64,000 nt of DNA from Kibdelosporangium banguiense (GTDB taxonomy: Bacteria > Actinomycetota > Actinomycetes > Mycobacteriales > Pseudonocardiaceae): the NCBI RefSeq assembly GCF_017876405.1, contig NZ_JAGINW010000001.1, positions 9,561,203-9,625,202 on the forward strand, read 5' to 3'. The position numbers and the translations under genes are program-made. This document shows, piece after piece, positions 34,877-43,444 of the stretch; position 1 is the stretch's first letter, and each line of letters begins with the position of its first letter. A model generated the notes under the pieces. The model was not told the DNA's origin and made no database searches. It worked only from the letters and a program-made list of their open reading frames with translations.

Positions 34877-36769
34877 TCAGCGGTCAGGGGTGGCCGGTAG
34901 CGCAAGGGCCAGCGCCCTCGGCCCGTCGAGGAACATCAGGCCTCGCTGGGCGAACTCGCCGAACACGTCCTGGATCGTGTCCACTGCCATGGTCAGCTGG
35001 AGCTTGTCGCGGACCGCCCGCGCCGACATCGGCCGTTCACCACATGCGACATAGATCTCGGCGAGGGTGTCCTCGAAGCAGTAGGTGCCTTGCCGTCCCG
35101 GTCTCGTGTCGTGGATCTGCAGAAAGCCCGGCGCCGACGAGTACGTCAGGCTGGGGATCTCCGAGCCGGTCCAGGCATCCGCCCAGTCCTTGGCGGCGTC
35201 GGCCAGGCGGTCGTACACGGTGTCGGGCAACGGGTCGGTCAGCGCGTACTCGAAGAAGTAAGCCACCCGATCGAGGTCGACGCCGTTCGGGTAGACCGCT
35301 CGGTAACTGGGTTCGGGTCCGGTGTGACGCCGGCTCATCAGGCCAGGATCGGTGAACAGCGGGCTGAACCGCTCGAGCCAGATCCGGCTCGCGCCCGTGG
35401 GCGGCTGCAGGTGGACCAGGTGCGGCACCGCGGCCACTTGCTCGGCGTAGTCCTGCTCGGTCTCCCCCGGAAATCCCCACAGCAGGTTCCATTCGACCTG
35501 GATGCCGTAGTAACGGGCCCAGCGCAGCAGACTGACGTTCTGCGCGGCCGTGACTCCCTTACGCATGAGCCGGAGCACATGCGAGTTCAACGATTCCAGC
35601 CCCGGCTGCAGCCGCCGTACGCCCGCCTGTGCCAGCAGTCTGAGCTGGGCGCGGGTCAGGTTCGCCTTGACCTCGTAGAAGAGTTCGTAGTCCGTGTCGC
35701 GGTCGATCAGCATCGGCAGCAGCGTCTTGAGGTAGTCCAGCTCGAGGATGTTGTCCACGGCGGCGAAGCGGAAGCCGCGGTAGCGCCGGGTCAGGTGCGC
35801 GAGCTCGTCGAACACGCGCTGGGCGGACTTCGCGCGAAACCGCATCGACGTCCCGTTCAGCCCGCAGAACGTGCAGTGGTGCTTGGCGCCCCACCAGCAT
35901 CCGCGTGCCGATTCGAACGGAATCCAGATATCACCTCGATCACTGTCGTGCAGCAGGCCGAGATGCTCAGCCCGCTCGAAGTACTCGTCGTAGTCCGGCA
36001 CGGGCAGGTCGTCGAGCTTTTCCAGCAGCGGCACCTGCGGCGTGGTCTGGACGGTCTCGCCGACCCGGCGCGCGACACCGGGCACCGAGCCGACGTCGCC
36101 ACCGGTGGCCAGCGAGTCCAGCAGCATCGGGAAAGCCACGTCCCCTTCCCCGATGACGGCCACGTCCACGGCGTCCACCGCGCGGACGTGCTCCACGCCC
36201 ATGTCGCTGTCGAAGTTCGCGCCACCGAAGATCGTCACGATGCCCGGGTCGTGCTGCTTGATCCGGCGGGCCAGCGCGAACGATGCCGTGTTCTGCTGGA
36301 ACGTGCAGGTGAAACCGACGGCCTTGGGCTCGTGGCGGACCAGCACGGCCAGCATCGAGTCCAGATAGGAGGGAACCTCCTCCAGCCTGGTCCGCAACAG
36401 CAGATCGCGCATCTCAGTGCGGGACCGCCCGGCCCCCGTCAGCTCTCCGGCGAAGTCGTCCACCCAGTCCGAGCCGGGATCGGGCGCCAGGTCACCGAAG
36501 GCGGCCAGCGAGAACAGCCAGTCGCCCAACTGCTGCCCGCGGTGCTCGGACAGCAGTTGGTACCGGTCGATCCCGACGCGGACCGCGAAGTCCACATTGG
36601 CGTGCAGCGTGCGGACGGGAAATCCGTTGGCCGTGCCGATGGCCTTCAGCAAGCCGATCTGGATCGAGGGCCGGTAAGCCTCCATGAACGGCATCGAGAC
36701 AAGCGTGACGGGGTACGCACGACGCTGTTCGGGCGTGGAAAGCATCGTGGGCGAGGCGATCCCGGTCAC
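34877..36769 (-). CDS. Cobalamin-type radical SAM RiPP maturase (rSAM_ocin_1 family)
   Basis: A 630-residue enzyme. The N-terminal B12-binding-like domain (about 15-235; MPFMEAYRPSIQIGLL, VGFTCTFQQNTAS, IFGGANFDSDMG, VIGEGDVAFP) is followed by the radical SAM domain with the unusual C-x7-C-x2-C cluster motif (C291, C299, C302; RGCWWGAKHHCTFCGLNG). This signature defines the RiPP maturation radical SAM protein 1 family, thought to methylate unactivated carbons of peptides. The C-terminal 150 residues probably bind the precursor. It has a GTG start overlapping the 108-residue ORF upstream, which is therefore the likely substrate gene. SARP regulator, peptide and enzyme form one operon. Confidence 0.9.
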   Translation of the reverse strand: MTGIASPTMLSTPEQRRAYPVTLVSMPFMEAYRPSIQIGLLKAIGTANGFPVRTLHANVDFAVRVGIDRYQLLSEHRGQQLGDWLFSLAAFGDLAPDPGSDWVDDFAGELTGAGRSRTEMRDLLLRTRLEEVPSYLDSMLAVLVRHEPKAVGFTCTFQQNTASFALARRIKQHDPGIVTIFGGANFDSDMGVEHVRAVDAVDVAVIGEGDVAFPMLLDSLATGGDVGSVPGVARRVGETVQTTPQVPLLEKLDDLPVPDYDEYFERAEHLGLLHDSDRGDIWIPFESARGCWWGAKHHCTFCGLNGTSMRFRAKSAQRVFDELAHLTRRYRGFRFAAVDNILELDYLKTLLPMLIDRDTDYELFYEVKANLTRAQLRLLAQAGVRRLQPGLESLNSHVLRLMRKGVTAAQNVSLLRWARYYGIQVEWNLLWGFPGETEQDYAEQVAAVPHLVHLQPPTGASRIWLERFSPLFTDPGLMSRRHTGPEPSYRAVYPNGVDLDRVAYFFEYALTDPLPDTVYDRLADAAKDWADAWTGSEIPSLTYSSAPGFLQIHDTRPGRQGTYCFEDTLAEIYVACGERPMSARAVRDKLQLTMAVDTIQDVFGEFAQRGLMFLDGPRALALALPATPDR

Positions 36770-37092
36770 TCGGCGGGACGCGAGCCGGGCCCGATGCTTC
36801 CGGGAACGGGCTTGACGCCCGGCCGCGCCGGGGTGAAGGCACTGGCGAACTGGTCGCGGATCGAGGACGGTGACGTCTGCACCGACACCACGACCGGGGC
36901 GTCCTGCTGCTCGGTCAGCGAGACGAGCGGGCTGGCCACGGTATCGCTCTCCGAACGCCGGATCGCGTCGGCCGCGACGCTGAACATGAACGCCAGCAAC
37001 GCTTTCTCGCTCTCGGTGAGCTCCGGCTCCAGCCTGCCCAGCTTATGGGCGAGGCTGTCGATGTCCTGCTGGCTGATCGGAACATCGGGCAT
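36766..37092 (-). CDS. Putative RiPP precursor for the adjacent radical SAM enzyme
   Basis: A 108-residue protein without a recognised enzyme domain. The N-terminal half is helical and acidic (SQQDIDSLAHKLGRLEPELT, SEKALLAFMFSVAADAI), resembling the leader-like proteins found beside rSAM_ocin_1 enzymes. The C-terminal half is flexible and rich in Pro, Gly and Ser (FTPARPGVKPVPGSIGPG, end SRPAE) and has no cysteine, so carbon methylation or backbone chemistry fits better than thioether formation. It starts one base after the SARP stop, with GGCGGAG upstream, and its stop overlaps the enzyme start (GTGA). Precursor status is inferred from position and layout; an accessory role is the alternative. 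Confidence 0.6.
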   Translation of the reverse strand: MPDVPISQQDIDSLAHKLGRLEPELTESEKALLAFMFSVAADAIRRSESDTVASPLVSLTEQQDAPVVVSVQTSPSSIRDQFASAFTPARPGVKPVPGSIGPGSRPAE

Positions 37093-37093
37093 C

Positions 37094-39853
37094 TTAGGAA
37101 TCTCCGCCTTTCACATCGTCGAGTTTGGACCTGATCTCATCGGCACCTGGGTGGCCGAAACCTTCGAACACGAGCAGGGCCCGCCGCCACGCGTCCCGCG
37201 CCAAGCCGAGATCTCCGTTGGCGTGGTGGGCATCCCCGACCCTGGTCAACGTGTCCGCCTCGTAGAACGGGACACCCAGCTCGCTCCACAGCTCCACGGC
37301 ACGACCGTAGTAGAGCACTGCCTTGTCGTGCTTGCCGAGCCGTTGGTGGGCGTAGCCGAGACTGTCCAAAGTGTGCGCCTCGCCCGCCCGGTGGCCGGCC
37401 TGCCGGTGCAGAACCAGTGCCTGCGAGCAGTTGGCGATCGCGTGCTCGGTGTCCCCCAGCTGGGCGTAACACCAGCCGATCGCGTTGAGGCAGTCCGCGA
37501 GCCCGCCCTTGCTGCCCGACTCGGTGAACAACGTCGCGGCCTGCTGGGCGTGCGCCAGCGCCTCCCGGTGCTTGCCCTGCCGCTCCAGCACCCAGGTCAG
37601 GTGGAAATGGACGTGTGCCTGCCCGCTCTGGTCTCCCGACCGGCCGGAGTGCTCCAGCAGTTCCCGGTAGCCGGTATAGCCCTCGTCGTACCGGCGTTCG
37701 TGCCAGTGGCCCCGGCGGTCAAGGAAGGTCCCCAGCCCCCAGACCAACCGGCTGGTGACGGCGTCCAGCCGCGTCCGGTGTGGCAGGTCGACGCTCGCCA
37801 GCAGCACCGGCAACTCCGCAGCGAACCACGACAGGGCCGCCACCTCGTCGGCGGGTCCGGCCACCACGGCGCCCTCGACCGGCGGCACCGTGGCGAGCGG
37901 CTCACGGTCCGGGCTGATGAGCAGATCGGCGTACTGCGCGGTCCGCAGATAGTGGTACAGCACCCGCTGCAGCGCCGCCTGACGGTCCGAATCGGACTCG
38001 ACGACTTCTGCTTCCTCGATGGCGAACGCACGCAGCAGGTCGTGGAAGCTGTATCGGCCGGGAGTGCGCTCGTCGACCAGATGGGCAGTGGCCAGCGCGG
38101 TCAACGCCGCACCGGCCGTGGCGAGGTTCTCACCCAGCAGGCTGGCGGCTGCCGCGATCGTGATGTCGGGTCCTGGATGACCACCCATCAACCGGAACAG
38201 CCGGGCCGGACCGGGCTCCAGCACACGGTACGACCAGGAGATGACTGCCCTCAGGTCCGTGGACTGGTCGTCGCCGCGGAACGCGTCGAGACCGGCCTGG
38301 TGCGCAGGAAGCTGACCGGCCAGCACGGCGAGCGGGAAGGCCGAGTAGAAGGCGGCACGAGCGGCGACGATGGTCAGGGCAAGGGGAAGTCCGGCGCAGG
38401 AGGCCAGCATCTCCTCGACCGCGTCCGGCTCAGCGCTCAGCCGGTGGTCGCCGAGGCGGCGGGACAGCATCTGGCGGGCCTCGTCGGTGTTGAACAGATC
38501 GAGGTTCAGCCGTTCGGCACCATCGACAGCCACCAGGCCGTTGAGCCAGTTACGGCTGGTCACAATCGTCAGGCAACCGTCGGACGCGGGCAGCAGCGGG
38601 CGTACCTGCTCGGCGGTCCCGGCGTTGTCCAGCACCACCAGCACCCGGCGGTCGCTCAGCACGCTGCGGAACAACGCCGCCCGCGCATCCACCTGCGGCG
38701 GGATCTGGATCGTCGGAACACCGAGCGCGTTGAGGAACGCCATGAGCGCGTCGCTCGGCTCCACGCGGGTCCCGGCCGCGTCGAACCCGCGCAGGTTCAC
38801 GTAGAGCTGACCGTCGGGAAACTGGTCACGCACCTGGTGGGCCCAGTGCACCGCGAGGGTTGTCTTGCCCACCCCTGCCGTACCGGTGATCACGACGAGC
38901 GCCGGGGAACCGCTGTCGCCGGGCCTGAGCCGACGTAGTTGAGCCAGCTGGTCCTCGCGGCCGACGAAGTGCGCGACCCGGTGCGGGAGCTGAGCCGGGA
39001 TCGACCGGACCGGCACCGCGACGGACACCGGATCAGGCGGCGCCGTGACCGGCTCGCCGGTCCCGGGCATGAGCGCCGGGTCGGCCGACAGCATCCGCTG
39101 ATAGAGCTGCCGGAGCCGGGCGGCAGGCTCGATGCCCAGCTCCTCAAGCAGATATTGGCGGGTGTCGTGGTACGCGGCCAGTGCATCGGCCTGGCGCTGC
39201 GAGCGGTACAGGGCGAGCATGAGAAGCCCGCGAAGCCGTTCCCGCAGCGGGTGTTCGGCGACCAGGTCGCGCAGCTGCCCGACCAGGTCCGCACCGTCGC
39301 CGATGGACAGCTCCAGTTCGATCTGCTCCTCCAGCACGCCGACGCGCCGTTCGGCCAGCCGATCCCGGTACGCCTCCAGAAACGGGCCAGTGAGGCCATC
39401 ACACAGCGGTCCGCGCCATAGTTCCGACGCGGTGCGCAGTGCCTGGGCCGCTTTGGGCAGGTCGCCTGCGGCCCGGGCCGCGGCGGCCTGGTCGACCTCA
39501 CGTTCGAAATCGTCGAGGTCCAGCTCGCCGGGCCGCACGGTGAACACGTAGCCCGCGTCGGTCCAGGTCACCAGGTCCGGTCCAGCCGGGTCACCCGCGG
39601 GCGGCGCCAACGACTTGCGCAGCCGGGAAACGTGCTTCTGCAGCAGGTTGACCGCGTATTCGGGCGCCTGCAGGCCCCAGACCGCGTTGATGAACTTCTC
39701 CCGGCCGAGTGGCCGGTTGGCGTGCAGGATGAGCACGGCGAGCACAGCCCGCTGCTGCGGGGTACCAAGATCGACGGCGGTGCCCCCGCGGAGTACCCGC
39801 AGGCGACCGAGCACCTCGATACGCAGGTGGCCGCCCCCTTGATACCCCGGCAT
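37094..39853 (-). CDS. AfsR/SARP-family transcriptional regulator
   Basis: A 919-residue pathway activator. An OmpR-like DNA-binding domain (about 10-95; LRIEVLGRLRVLRGGTAVDL, NLLQKHVSRLRKSL) is followed by the bacterial transcriptional activation domain (100-245), an NB-ARC ATPase (about 285-560; Walker A GTAGVGKTTLAVHW, RVLVVLDNAGTAEQV, GLPLALTIVAARA), and C-terminal TPRs (about 700-905; AIGWCYAQLGDTEHAIANCS, SLGYAHQRLGKHDKAVLYYG). SARPs activate antibiotic and RiPP clusters. It is the first gene of the operon containing the putative precursor and the cobalamin radical SAM enzyme. The divergent 248-base region to the response regulator at 40102 should hold both promoters. Confidence 0.93.
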   Translation of the reverse strand: MPGYQGGGHLRIEVLGRLRVLRGGTAVDLGTPQQRAVLAVLILHANRPLGREKFINAVWGLQAPEYAVNLLQKHVSRLRKSLAPPAGDPAGPDLVTWTDAGYVFTVRPGELDLDDFEREVDQAAAARAAGDLPKAAQALRTASELWRGPLCDGLTGPFLEAYRDRLAERRVGVLEEQIELELSIGDGADLVGQLRDLVAEHPLRERLRGLLMLALYRSQRQADALAAYHDTRQYLLEELGIEPAARLRQLYQRMLSADPALMPGTGEPVTAPPDPVSVAVPVRSIPAQLPHRVAHFVGREDQLAQLRRLRPGDSGSPALVVITGTAGVGKTTLAVHWAHQVRDQFPDGQLYVNLRGFDAAGTRVEPSDALMAFLNALGVPTIQIPPQVDARAALFRSVLSDRRVLVVLDNAGTAEQVRPLLPASDGCLTIVTSRNWLNGLVAVDGAERLNLDLFNTDEARQMLSRRLGDHRLSAEPDAVEEMLASCAGLPLALTIVAARAAFYSAFPLAVLAGQLPAHQAGLDAFRGDDQSTDLRAVISWSYRVLEPGPARLFRLMGGHPGPDITIAAAASLLGENLATAGAALTALATAHLVDERTPGRYSFHDLLRAFAIEEAEVVESDSDRQAALQRVLYHYLRTAQYADLLISPDREPLATVPPVEGAVVAGPADEVAALSWFAAELPVLLASVDLPHRTRLDAVTSRLVWGLGTFLDRRGHWHERRYDEGYTGYRELLEHSGRSGDQSGQAHVHFHLTWVLERQGKHREALAHAQQAATLFTESGSKGGLADCLNAIGWCYAQLGDTEHAIANCSQALVLHRQAGHRAGEAHTLDSLGYAHQRLGKHDKAVLYYGRAVELWSELGVPFYEADTLTRVGDAHHANGDLGLARDAWRRALLVFEGFGHPGADEIRSKLDDVKGGDS

Positions 39854-40101
39854 GTCCCGCCTCCTCCTGAGGGGACCGGGACAAATCTAGCGCCCCGGCA
39901 CGGTGTCCGGAAGGCTCCGTAGGGTGACCGCACACCACGGACAGTATCCGGGTCAGTGCGCGCTCCAGCCGCCAGTCCAGCGCTGGGTCCAGCCCCCATC
40001 TCCAGTATGGGTCGATGTGTGCCGAGCCTGGGCCTGGGGAGCTCTGCGGCGCTGGGCCGAGCCACGCGATAGCTCGTCGACTGAGCCTTACGGGGGATGA
40101 C

Positions 40102-40887
40102 ATGTCGTTGTCGGTGATGCTGTGTGATGATCAACCTGTTCTGCGGTACGGCCTGCGTCTGGTTCTCGAAGCCGAGCCCGGCATCGTGGTGGTCTGCGAA
40201 GCTGGCGACGGATCCGACGTCGTGCGGGAGGCAATGGCCCACCAGCCGGACGTGCTGGTGCTGGACCCGCAGCAGCGTGGCTTCGCCGTGATCGAGGAGG
40301 TGCGGGCGGCCGTGCCCACGGTGGCCGTGCTCGCGTTCACCTGGCAGGACCAGGACCTCTCCTGCTACTCCGCCGTACAGGCGGGCGCGCGTGGATACCT
40401 GTTCAAGGACGCGGACAGCACCGAGATCGTCCAGGCGGTCCGCTGTGTCGCGACCGGCAGTGCGGTCTTCGGCTCGCGAGTCAGCGAACGCCTCGCCGGG
40501 CTGCTGACCCGGCCGGCCCCGGCGCTGGGCAACGCCACGTTCGCCCGTCTGACCGAACGGGAACTGCAGGTGCTGGAACTGATGGCGACGGGTCTGTCCA
40601 ATTCCGCCATCTCCCACCAGCTCAGGGTCGCCGTCAAGACGATCAGCAATCATGTCTCCACCATCTTCGCCAAACTGCACGTCACCGGCAGGCCCGAGGC
40701 CATCGTGCTGGCCCACAAAGGCGGTCTCGGCGTGGCCGCGGGCACGGCTCATCGGCCTAAGCGCTCCCTGACGGCTGTGCCGCCTGTCGCGGCGCCCGAT
40801 CAGGACAAGCAGTTGTCAGCAAATGCGGCAGCCATGGGCGTCGACCGCCACTACGCAGCCGCAGCAGGAATGACAGCGCGCCACTGA
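40102..40887 (+). CDS. NarL/LuxR-type response regulator
   Basis: A 261-residue regulator. The receiver domain retains its key residues: acidic pair (LCDDQP), phospho-Asp (VLVLDPQQRG), Thr (LAFTW) and Lys (YLFKDAD). The LuxR DNA-binding domain is at about 160-220 (FARLTERELQVLELMATGLS, VAVKTISNHVSTIFAKLHV). ATG 40102 follows CGGGGGATGAC. The last 45 residues (after LAHKGGL) are an unusual Ala-rich tail. Its final 131 bases are antisense to the 3' end of the LanKC/LanL gene, an unusually long convergent overlap. No kinase is adjacent. It stands between the two RiPP operons and may coordinate them. Confidence 0.88.
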   Translation: MSLSVMLCDDQPVLRYGLRLVLEAEPGIVVVCEAGDGSDVVREAMAHQPDVLVLDPQQRGFAVIEEVRAAVPTVAVLAFTWQDQDLSCYSAVQAGARGYLFKDADSTEIVQAVRCVATGSAVFGSRVSERLAGLLTRPAPALGNATFARLTERELQVLELMATGLSNSAISHQLRVAVKTISNHVSTIFAKLHVTGRPEAIVLAHKGGLGVAAGTAHRPKRSLTAVPPVAAPDQDKQLSANAAAMGVDRHYAAAAGMTARH

Positions 40888-43444
40888 GCCCGGTCCCGAA
40901 GTCCGCGTACACGGCGGCGCCGGTCTCGTCCGGCACCACCAGGCGTCCGTCCCGCAGCGCCGCCCGTACCCGCAGGCTCACCGCGAGCTCGGCGGCCCAG
41001 TCGCGGTACTGGTCGTTCCCGGTGAGCCCGGCCAGGTCCAGTAGGAAGTCGCCGTCACCGGAAAGGCCGTGGCACTGGGAAAGTCCGGCGTGCCATCGGG
41101 TACGCCGGACCGCGACTCCGGCCTCGGCGGCCAGTCGGCCGTACCGGTCGTCTCGGCTGTGCTGCCACATCCGTGCCAGGAACGTCCCCACACCGGAGGA
41201 TCCACTGCACCAGTTGGTCTTACGCGCACCGCCGCCGTCTCCGCTCGGCCAGTAGGCCGCGCCGCGGTCACGTTCGGCCGCCGCGCTGAGCGTGTCCGCG
41301 GCGGCGGTAGCCAGGTCGAGGTAGCCGTCCTCGGCGGTCAGAATGGCCATGGCGAGCAGGAAGGTGCCCACTCCGGCGATTCCGTGGGCGAAACCGTAGT
41401 GCGACACGCCCGCCATGGTGGATTCGAAGTCCCTCGGGATCGGCCAGCGGATCGTGCCGTCGTCCCGGCGCCGCGCCGCGGCGACCAGGGTGTCGGCCGC
41501 CGCGCGTGCCCTGGCCAGGAACTCCTCATCGCCGGTTGCTTCCCAGAAGCGGAGCTGGGCAAGCCCTGCTCCGGCCACGCCGTGGCAGACATCCGGATTC
41601 GGCCAGCGGACGGGCACCTGCATGGCGAGGTCGGTCGCGGTGCGCTCAAGGTCCTCGTCGCCGAGGAGTGTCGCGGCCTCCAGCAGGGCCCAAGCGGTTC
41701 CTGACCGGCCGAAGTGGAGACCGGGAAGGATGCGGGGCTCATGGTGCACGCGTTGGGCGATCCACCCCGCCGTCGCGGCGACGGCACCAGTCAGCTCGAC
41801 ATCCGCCTGACAGCCGCGGGTCAGCACGCACAACACACCGGCGGCGCCGTGCTGCACGTTGAGCGGGTCGGTCGTGGTTCCGAAGTCCCCGGACGGCCAC
41901 AGCCGCGGGGTGTCGCCCGGGCGCATCATGTCGAGCAGATAACCGAAGCCGTCGGCAATCAGCCGGTCCAGTTCGTCACCGCCGATCTCCGCGCATGCCG
42001 TCACGTTGACCGGCAAGGGTTTCAGGTCCTCGTGGGCGAGATACGCGCGGACGGCCCCGAGGTGCGGGCGCCGATCCGGATCCTCGTGCATCAACGCGAT
42101 GATGATCGGTGCCAGCCGACGAGCGGCCTCGTTTTCCTGCCCCACACGGCCGAGCCAGCTCCCGACCCGCTCCCCCGTCTCACGCGTCCGCGGTTCATCC
42201 GCACAGAGCAAGGGATCCGCGCCGCTGGCCAGGTAGAACAAGGTGGCACCGAGGCCGAACAGGTCGGCGGACTGCTGCGGCGCCGGGCCGGGTGAGCTGC
42301 CCTGGATCTGTTCCGGTGCACCGTATGCGGGCGTGTACGACCGGACCACACAGGTGCCCGGCTCGGCGAGCAGTTCGAGATCGATCAGCCGAGGGCCGCC
42401 GTCCGGCATGACCATGATGTTGTTCGGGGTGAAATCCCGTGCCACCAGGCCTTGGCCGTGCACAAGGTCCAGTAGGCCGACCAGCTCGAGCGCGATCTGC
42501 CGCCAGGCGATGTCGTCGGGGTTGTCACGTACCCACTGCCGCAGAACGGTTCCCGGCAACGACTCCTGGACCAGGAACACCTCGCCCTGTTGTTCGAAGA
42601 CGCCCAACGGCCGAGGTGTGGCCCCGGATCCGTCGAACAGCTCGAGCATGGCCATCTCGTGCCGCCGCCGGTCACGGACGTCCTCACCGGTCAGCGCGGC
42701 CCCGGTGTGCGGGCGCGCCTGCTTGACGATGACCTCGGTGCCGGTTTCCTGGTCGACCGCACGGAATACGCCGCCGTTGAAGGAATGCCGGATCACTTCG
42801 CGCACGAGGTAACGCTCGGCCAGCAGCACCGGCTTGGGCGCCCGCTTGGAAACCGCGGGCGCGAACGGATCCCGCGGCACCCATGCAGGCGGGGAGTACC
42901 AGGCCTTGCGCCGGTCCAGCACGAGACCACCATCGGGATGCACCAGCATCGCTTCGTAGACACCGTCGTTGCTGAGCATTCGTACGCCGGTGAACCCGCC
43001 GTACCGGTAGTACACGAGGCTGCCCGGCTGATACCGCCGATCCGAAAGTACGCCGGGGCCAGGCAAGCCTTCGGTCGCCCGGTGCAGTTCCTCGGCCAGC
43101 ACGCGGAGGTCGTCGAGGCCGCGGCCGGGATAGGCGGTGATGAACTTGCCGCCACCGGCCCGGTCGCACAGGCGGTGCCCGAGTTCCTCCACCTGGCTCA
43201 GGCCGATGGCGAACTTGAACGGGCACCCGTGACGCAGCAGGACCTCGGCAGACCGCGCGAGAACCACCGGCGCGGACAGCGGCGTCGCCGAGACATGCAG
43301 TTTCCAGCCCTGCACCTGGGATCGTCCGGCCGCGGGCTCCACATAGCACCAGAAGTCACCAGGTTTGAGCTGCCAGCCCGGCAGGTCGCAGCGCGCCAAT
43401 GCCGCGGCGGCACAGTCGGTCAACAACACGTCGTCGGCGTTCAT
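40757..43444 (-). CDS. Lanthionine synthetase LanKC/LanL with intact zinc site
   Basis: An 895-residue trifunctional enzyme. An N-terminal lyase-like domain (about 1-205) is followed by a Ser/Thr kinase domain (210-475; Lys241 in VIVKQ, Asp337 in LVARDFTPNNIM, Asp355 in RLIDLEL) and a LanC-like cyclase (515-870). The cyclase keeps the zinc ligands Cys746 (NWCSGSSG), Cys791 and His792 (SQCHGLSG). By the usual rule zinc-bearing enzymes are class IV (LanL) and zinc-less ones class III, so this is LanL-like. It should phosphorylate Ser/Thr in a precursor, eliminate phosphate and join Cys. The ATG overlaps the ABC gene stop. A longer upstream frame is an artefact. Confidence 0.92.
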   Translation of the reverse strand: MNADDVLLTDCAAAALARCDLPGWQLKPGDFWCYVEPAAGRSQVQGWKLHVSATPLSAPVVLARSAEVLLRHGCPFKFAIGLSQVEELGHRLCDRAGGGKFITAYPGRGLDDLRVLAEELHRATEGLPGPGVLSDRRYQPGSLVYYRYGGFTGVRMLSNDGVYEAMLVHPDGGLVLDRRKAWYSPPAWVPRDPFAPAVSKRAPKPVLLAERYLVREVIRHSFNGGVFRAVDQETGTEVIVKQARPHTGAALTGEDVRDRRRHEMAMLELFDGSGATPRPLGVFEQQGEVFLVQESLPGTVLRQWVRDNPDDIAWRQIALELVGLLDLVHGQGLVARDFTPNNIMVMPDGGPRLIDLELLAEPGTCVVRSYTPAYGAPEQIQGSSPGPAPQQSADLFGLGATLFYLASGADPLLCADEPRTRETGERVGSWLGRVGQENEAARRLAPIIIALMHEDPDRRPHLGAVRAYLAHEDLKPLPVNVTACAEIGGDELDRLIADGFGYLLDMMRPGDTPRLWPSGDFGTTTDPLNVQHGAAGVLCVLTRGCQADVELTGAVAATAGWIAQRVHHEPRILPGLHFGRSGTAWALLEAATLLGDEDLERTATDLAMQVPVRWPNPDVCHGVAGAGLAQLRFWEATGDEEFLARARAAADTLVAAARRRDDGTIRWPIPRDFESTMAGVSHYGFAHGIAGVGTFLLAMAILTAEDGYLDLATAAADTLSAAAERDRGAAYWPSGDGGGARKTNWCSGSSGVGTFLARMWQHSRDDRYGRLAAEAGVAVRRTRWHAGLSQCHGLSGDGDFLLDLAGLTGNDQYRDWAAELAVSLRVRAALRDGRLVVPDETGAAVYADFGTGLSGALSFLLRLRSGGRRPWLPHLLTTACPDRAPRQAAQPSGSA

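Noticed and set aside
35090..38938. A 1282-codon plus-strand frame opposite the radical SAM and SARP genes
   Set aside because: It is a codon-bias shadow of the minus-strand genes: Arg/Gln/His-rich, no domain, spanning two real genes.
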